Origin: Simmondsia chinensis
Lineage: Eukaryota > Streptophyta > Magnoliopsida > Caryophyllales > Simmondsiaceae
Reading direction: 5' to 3'
Assembly (NCBI GenBank): GCA_018398585.1
Contig: JAGTTD010000011.1
Coordinates: 34,530,164-34,594,163, forward strand
DNA: 64,000 bases
Numbering within the stretch: the first letter of the stretch is position 1; each line of letters opens with the position of its first letter. Made by a program: the position numbers and the translations under genes. Below are positions 59,558 through 64,000 of this stretch, piece by piece. Under the pieces are notes generated by a model. It saw only the letters and a program-made list of their open reading frames with translations. It was not told the DNA's origin and ran no database searches.

Positions 59558-61828
59558 ATGGGTATGGATTCTCAAGTTTGGGGATTTTCTGATTATCCCA
59601 CAAATGGATATCCTTCTATTAATGGATCTATTTCACCTGGATTTGATGAATCCTTGAATTATACCAATTTGTTCAATTATAAAGATCCTACCTTTGATCT
59701 TACTTCATTGAATCTTCCAAACGCTGGTAATTTTAGCACATCCTTGGACACGAGCCCGGAATTTGAGAATTCTAGGGAGAGTGACGATTCTGATGATGTT
59801 CTTAAGTACATTAGTACTGTCCTCATGGAAGAGAATTTGGAGGAGGTGCCTTGTATGTTCCAGGATTCGTTAGCGCTTCAGGTGGCCGAGAAACCCTTTT
59901 ATGATGCACTTGGGAAGAAGTACCCTCCTTCCCCGAATCAACACCCGCTTATCGAGCAGTTTGTGGAGAGCCCGGATGGTCATAATAATAGTCGGGGATC
60001 GTCTAGTGAGGATAGCGGTGGCAAAAGTATCAGTAGTACCAGCTCAACTAGCCTTTTTGGTTCAGTAGGTGTGGGTGATTTTGGTGAAAATAAGGAAATC
60101 TTTGTAAAACCTCCTGCAGTTGAATCCATTTCTCAGCCATTTACGTTTTCCGAGTGGTCATTCAGCTCTTCGAGTGTCTCAAATGGCGCTACTAATACCG
60201 GGGTAGTGAGATCTTCTCTTGATATGCCAATGGATTTGAATATTTTTAGTGACAGAGATTCGATGATACAGTTCCAAAAGGGTGTGGAAGAGGCTAGCAA
60301 GTTCCTACCAAAGAGCAGTAACCTTGTTATTGATCTCGAGAACATCACTTTCCCTGACGAAACAGAAAAGGTCCTGGACGTGTCGGTGAAGAAGGAAATG
60401 GAGGATCCCTTGCGTGAAACGTATAGAGGACGGAAAGTTCACTATCTGGAGGATGAAGATTTGGAGGCACAAGGCAGGAGTAGCAAACAGTCAGCTGGTT
60501 CCGTGGAGGAAGCTGAGTTGTCTGACATCTTTGACAAGGTTTTGCTATGTCCTCACAGGACACAGGAGGCTTGCGCTAGTGCGGGTCTAGACTCGAGAAA
60601 TGAGGCAACTTGGAGATCAGAGTTGAATGGGCCTTTAGGGGGCTTCGAGGGAGGAAAGGCCCGCTCTAAGAAATCAAGTGAAAATAGCAAAAGTGTGGTG
60701 GATTTGAGGACTCTTCTGGTTCATTGTGCTCAGGCTGTTGCTTCTGATGACCATAGGACCGCTGATGAATTGCTAAAGCAGATCAGATGCCATTCGTCTT
60801 CTGTAGGGGATGGATCCCAGAGGTTGGTGCATTATTTCGCGAATGCCCTCGAGGCGCGTTTGGCTGGTACTGGTTCACAGATTTATACAGCTTTGAGTTC
60901 CAAGAGGACAACGGCTGCTGAAATATTGAAAGCGTATCAAGTTTTCGTTTGTGCCTGCCCATTTAAAAGGGCCTCGATCGCCTATTCTAACGATATGATC
61001 TTGAAAATGGCCAAAAATGCTTCAAAGCTTCACATCATAGACTTTGGAATCCTCTATGGTTTTCAATGGCCCGTCCTTATTCAACGCCTCTCAGACCGAG
61101 CTAGTGGACCTCCTAAGTTGCGTATCACTGGGATCGATCTTCCCCTACCTGGATTCCGCCCAGCAGAAAGAGTTGAGGCAACTGGGTCCCGTTTGGCAAA
61201 ATACTGTGAGCGGTTTAATGTCCCATTTGAGTACCATGCCATTGCTCAGAGTTGGGAGACAATCAAACTCGAGGACCTTAAGATTAGAGATGATGAGTTT
61301 GTTGCTGTGAACTGTCCTTATCGGTTCAAGAACCTCCTCGATGAGACAGTAGTTCTGGATAGTCCGAGGCATTATGTCCTAGATTTGATAAGAAAGATAA
61401 AACCTGATATTTTTGTGCATGGTGTTGTGAATGGTTCCTATAATGCCCCCTTCTTTGTCACTCGTTTCCGGGAGGTACTTTTTCATTACTCTGCGCTATT
61501 TGACATGTTCGATACCACTGTCTCCCAGGAGGATCCTGAGAGGAAAATGTTTGAGAAGGAGTTTTATGGACGGGAGATTATGAACGTTATAGCGTGTGAG
61601 GGCACAGAGAGAGTTGAAAGGCCCGAGACATACAAGCAATGGCAGGTTAGGAATACAAAGGCAGGGTTTAGGCAACTTCCTTTGGATATGGATCTCATAA
61701 AGAAAATGAGGACCAAGGTGAAGCGAAACTACCACAAGGATTTTGTGATCGATTTAGATGGTCACTGGGCGTTGCACGGATGGAAAGGGCGCATCACCTG
61801 CGCTCTCTCAGCGTGGGTTCCCTCTTAA
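59558..61828 (+). CDS. GRAS-family transcription regulator, SCL14/SCL33 (LISCL) type
   Basis: Nuclear transcriptional co-regulator; LISCL members such as SCL14 work with TGA factors in stress and detoxification responses. Single coding exon, 756 residues, a usual length for the group. The acidic N-terminus has LISCL motifs (DDVLKYISTVLMEENLEE, LQVAEKPFYDALGKKYPP) and a serine-rich stretch. GRAS domain blocks in order: LHRI (VDLRTLLVHCAQAVASDDHR, about residue 385), VHIID variant LHIIDFGILYGFQWP, LHRII (EATGSRLAKYCERFNVPFEY), PFYRE region (PDIFVHGVVNGSYNAPFFVT, RFREVLFHYSALFDMFDTTV), and SAW (DGHWALHGWKGRITCALSAW). A second ATG occurs two codons in; I kept the first. No lesion. Rearranged upstream DNA may affect its expression. 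Confidence 0.96.
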   Translation: MGMDSQVWGFSDYPTNGYPSINGSISPGFDESLNYTNLFNYKDPTFDLTSLNLPNAGNFSTSLDTSPEFENSRESDDSDDVLKYISTVLMEENLEEVPCMFQDSLALQVAEKPFYDALGKKYPPSPNQHPLIEQFVESPDGHNNSRGSSSEDSGGKSISSTSSTSLFGSVGVGDFGENKEIFVKPPAVESISQPFTFSEWSFSSSSVSNGATNTGVVRSSLDMPMDLNIFSDRDSMIQFQKGVEEASKFLPKSSNLVIDLENITFPDETEKVLDVSVKKEMEDPLRETYRGRKVHYLEDEDLEAQGRSSKQSAGSVEEAELSDIFDKVLLCPHRTQEACASAGLDSRNEATWRSELNGPLGGFEGGKARSKKSSENSKSVVDLRTLLVHCAQAVASDDHRTADELLKQIRCHSSSVGDGSQRLVHYFANALEARLAGTGSQIYTALSSKRTTAAEILKAYQVFVCACPFKRASIAYSNDMILKMAKNASKLHIIDFGILYGFQWPVLIQRLSDRASGPPKLRITGIDLPLPGFRPAERVEATGSRLAKYCERFNVPFEYHAIAQSWETIKLEDLKIRDDEFVAVNCPYRFKNLLDETVVLDSPRHYVLDLIRKIKPDIFVHGVVNGSYNAPFFVTRFREVLFHYSALFDMFDTTVSQEDPERKMFEKEFYGREIMNVIACEGTERVERPETYKQWQVRNTKAGFRQLPLDMDLIKKMRTKVKRNYHKDFVIDLDGHWALHGWKGRITCALSAWVPS

Positions 61829-62685
61829 ACCTCGTTTCCAACCCAAATTTGTTGATTCGCTTGTTTATGACGATAGTTTGAGAACTACCATCTAAAAGGT
61901 ACTGCTTTGCTCCGGTTTTTGATCATTTTGAAACAAATTGCTTGGAGTGATTGCTAACTGTGCGTCGCTTCGCAGTTCAAGAGATCGAGTATCGATCTTC
62001 ACATGTTTCAAAAACTGGATATGGATGTAAAATTGTTGATAAAAAAAGAAGGTTCATAATTTAGCAATTTTGAGCTCTTATGATCAGTCACAGCTTAGTT
62101 CAGAATTGCCCATTTCCTTCTCCAGTAGATCAAAAAAGTTGGCAGTTTGTAGGATCAGCATCTTGATGTAAAAAATTAGTTCCATGTATTGCTAGATATG
62201 TACTGTATTTTCGATGTATTGCAGAAAGTAACCCGTATATTTGTTGTATTTGTTAGATGCGATTCATATTACAACTTAAACTTTTGAAATAATCGGTTGG
62301 TTGGTGTGCTATCATATCCCCATTTAACATTGTTCGAGACCTGTAAGTCAAGATGGTGATGTCAGAGATTATGTTACTGCTTTGGCATGCATTTTTTGGA
62401 TTTTCTTACCAGATTTAATTTTGTTTTTACTAAATTAACGCAAAAACTATCAATCTTGATTGTTTTAACTTATTTGGAATATCTTTCCCAACCACCAGAT
62501 ACTGTGAGATACAATTCCGTGTCCCTATATACTTGTATTTATCTTATCCTATCTTTATTTTTTTGAACATTATCTTATCTTATCTGTAGTAGGCATAGTA
62601 TTGTAATGATATTTTATTTTCACTCTATAAATATGTGTCTACATCCCTATTGGGTATATTTGCTTCATAATTAATCTCACTGTTG
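61829..62685. other. GRAS gene 3' UTR and downstream DNA
   Basis: Probable 3' UTR to around 62250, judged from the TTGTTGTATTTG-rich end. The rest is AT-rich without features. Confidence 0.4.
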
Positions 62686-62697
62686 TATCTAGCACAA

Positions 62698-62748
62698 CAA
62701 TAACAACAAAGTGCCTCCAAGGGCTCCCGCAAAAGCAGGGTCTGGGCA
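62698..62748 (-). mobile_element. 51-bp retroposon 3'-end insertion
   Basis: CAATAACAACAAAGTGCC, TCCAAGGGCTCCCGC and AAAAGCAGGGTCTGG are the shared 3' domain. The flanks TATCTAGCACAA (62686-62697) and TATATAGCACAA (62749-62760) match 11 of 12. A second, more decayed tail follows at 62766-62806 (ACAACAAACTCAGT, AGGCTCTCACTAAAGGA). Confidence 0.7.
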
Positions 62749-62808
62749 TATATAGCACAATAATGACAACAAACTCAGTATTTGAAAGGCTCTCACTAAA
62801 GGAGCGTT

Positions 62809-63180
62809 ATATTTCAATTGTTTATTCTCGTTGCTAAATTTCTCTTCTCTTCCTAAATTTGTCAATAACAACTAACCATAATCGATCCTATACAAATATG
62901 TTACAGGCTTTATTTATTTTTTGTTTGTATATATTAATATGAATATTGAATATTCAAATTTAATTATAAAAGGACTGCAATTATGGGTCATCAGTCACTG
63001 TCATTAACCGCTCTGAGATTACTAATGAGTAAATAGTTATTTTAAAAAAGTTTATTGATTATGAATAATAATAATAAAATAATGCACACGTAAGGCGGGG
63101 ACCCATTTAGGGACATTGAATGTAGGCAAGTTCTTGAAACTGATTAATGCAATTTATTAATTTGTATTCAAATTTTGCAT
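62809..63180 (+). repeat. Segmental repeat, copy 2 (downstream of the GRAS gene)
   Basis: 372 bp, direct copy of 58865-59235, including part of the copia leader and the host DNA just upstream of the GRAS 5' UTR. It is bounded on the left by a retroposon tail remnant and on the right by the (AAT)n tract. Confidence 0.9.
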
Positions 63181-63191
63181 TTTGGCAGTGG

Positions 63192-63194
<3 letters not shown>

Positions 63195-63252
<58 letters not shown>
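63195..63252. repeat. (AAT)n microsatellite
   Basis: About 19 uninterrupted AAT units just after the segmental repeat. From 63253 to 64000 the sequence is AT-rich with no recognised gene. Confidence 0.95.
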
Positions 63253-63255
<3 letters not shown>

Positions 63256-64000
63256 AAACTTCGTATCTAAGACATTGACAAACCAAAAAAAAGTCTTTAT
63301 GCATAGTTATTAATTATTTAAAAAAATTTTATCAACAAAGTAATAATTTGACTTATAAATAATAAGAGTTATAAGATTATTTTAAAACTGTAATCCTGTT
63401 CTAACAATAATAATTTTAACATGATAATAATATTACTGTAAATTTTTTTTTAAATGTTGCTCTCTCATTTAAATGTTAATTGATTTTGAAGTGTAACTAG
63501 AGTAGAAACCATTTAAGCTTCAATGCCCATTGGAAAATATCGAGCGTCATTGCTAAACATCCTAATGATCGTAATTTATTTATATTTATACTCTATATTA
63601 ACTATAAATTCCCAAGAGCCTCAAATTTCTCGTCTTGAATTTTTAGGCTATCAACTATCTTATCTATGTTTATATATATATAAAAAGTTTAATTTAGTAT
63701 AATATCAATTATGTTCTCATAAATTATTATACCGACAAATTTTATTTTCATTTTAGTTATGATATATAAATATATTTTTTAAAATTTAATCACACATCAT
63801 GTATCTCATATTTTTAAATCCTAAAATAGGGTGTTTACCATTAAAGCTTTTAAAAAACAAATTAAATAAACTACAAATAGTAGAAAAGGAATTGCATGAG
63901 AGAAGAAAGAAATCGAAGGTGACGATGACAAAGCAATAAGACAATGCCACGTATGCATTAACGGCGACGATTCTCCAAATTTCAGACGAAAAAGTCGTTC

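Noticed and set aside
63107..63304. ORF with a long run of tyrosines
   Set aside because: It is a translation of the (AAT)n microsatellite.

Overview
This is plant nuclear DNA, almost certainly from a flowering dicot. Supporting signs are spliced genes with GT-AG introns, plant-only protein families (a GRAS regulator, a plant-type telomere repeat-binding protein, a GT47 xyloglucan-type glycosyltransferase), an intron-containing elongator tRNA-Met, and a dense load of plant transposons in AT-rich intergenic DNA. I cannot name the species.

Six protein-coding genes could be assembled exon by exon with consistent reading phase. (1) 780-3459, minus: a rhomboid-like intramembrane protease whose last exon(s) lie beyond the window start. 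(2) 10954-13511, plus: a GT47 exostosin-type glycosyltransferase with a one-base frameshift in its last exon. (3) 14490-17727, minus: a 125-residue Rab5-interacting (RAB5IF/Rab5ip) family membrane protein in four exons. (4) 21555-28221, plus: an oxysterol-binding-protein-related protein of the ORP3 group, ten exons, 457 residues. (5) 41160-45572, plus: a telomere repeat-binding protein with ubiquitin-like and C-terminal Myb domains, nine coding exons, 683 residues. (6) 59558-61828, plus: a GRAS protein of the SCL14/SCL33 (LISCL) type, one coding exon, with a 5'-UTR intron. A tRNA-Met(CAT) gene lies at 56752-56838. These are unrelated housekeeping or regulatory genes; nothing suggests they form a pathway or cluster.

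The intergenic space is layered mobile DNA. The most interesting set is a retroposon family. Two SINEs (137-376 and 10364-10610) start with a nearly complete 5S rRNA sequence and end with the conserved 3' domain seen in plant Au-type SINEs. Two truncated RTE-type LINE copies (9120-10328 minus; about 7037-7712 plus) end in the same roughly 115-bp domain, so the SINE and its likely mobilising LINE sit in one window. Several further insertions of the same 3' end, some only 42-55 bp long, have their own target-site duplications.

Other mobile DNA includes a 3.1-kb hAT transposon with perfect 8-bp target duplication but a broken transposase (29682-32779); a 495-bp hAT MITE (6472-6966); a 433-bp MULE-type MITE with perfect 9-bp target duplication (46286-46718); a decayed Ty1/copia element (49824-55731) whose 3' LTR is split by another DNA transposon; a fold-back element with tandemly repeated arms (18040-18900); and an element packed with short AAACGCGG-type hairpins (57136-57955). 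The GRAS gene has a rearranged 5' region: its first non-coding exon and intron start exist twice (55952 and 59241), and about 370 bp of its upstream DNA is repeated downstream of the gene (62809-63180).
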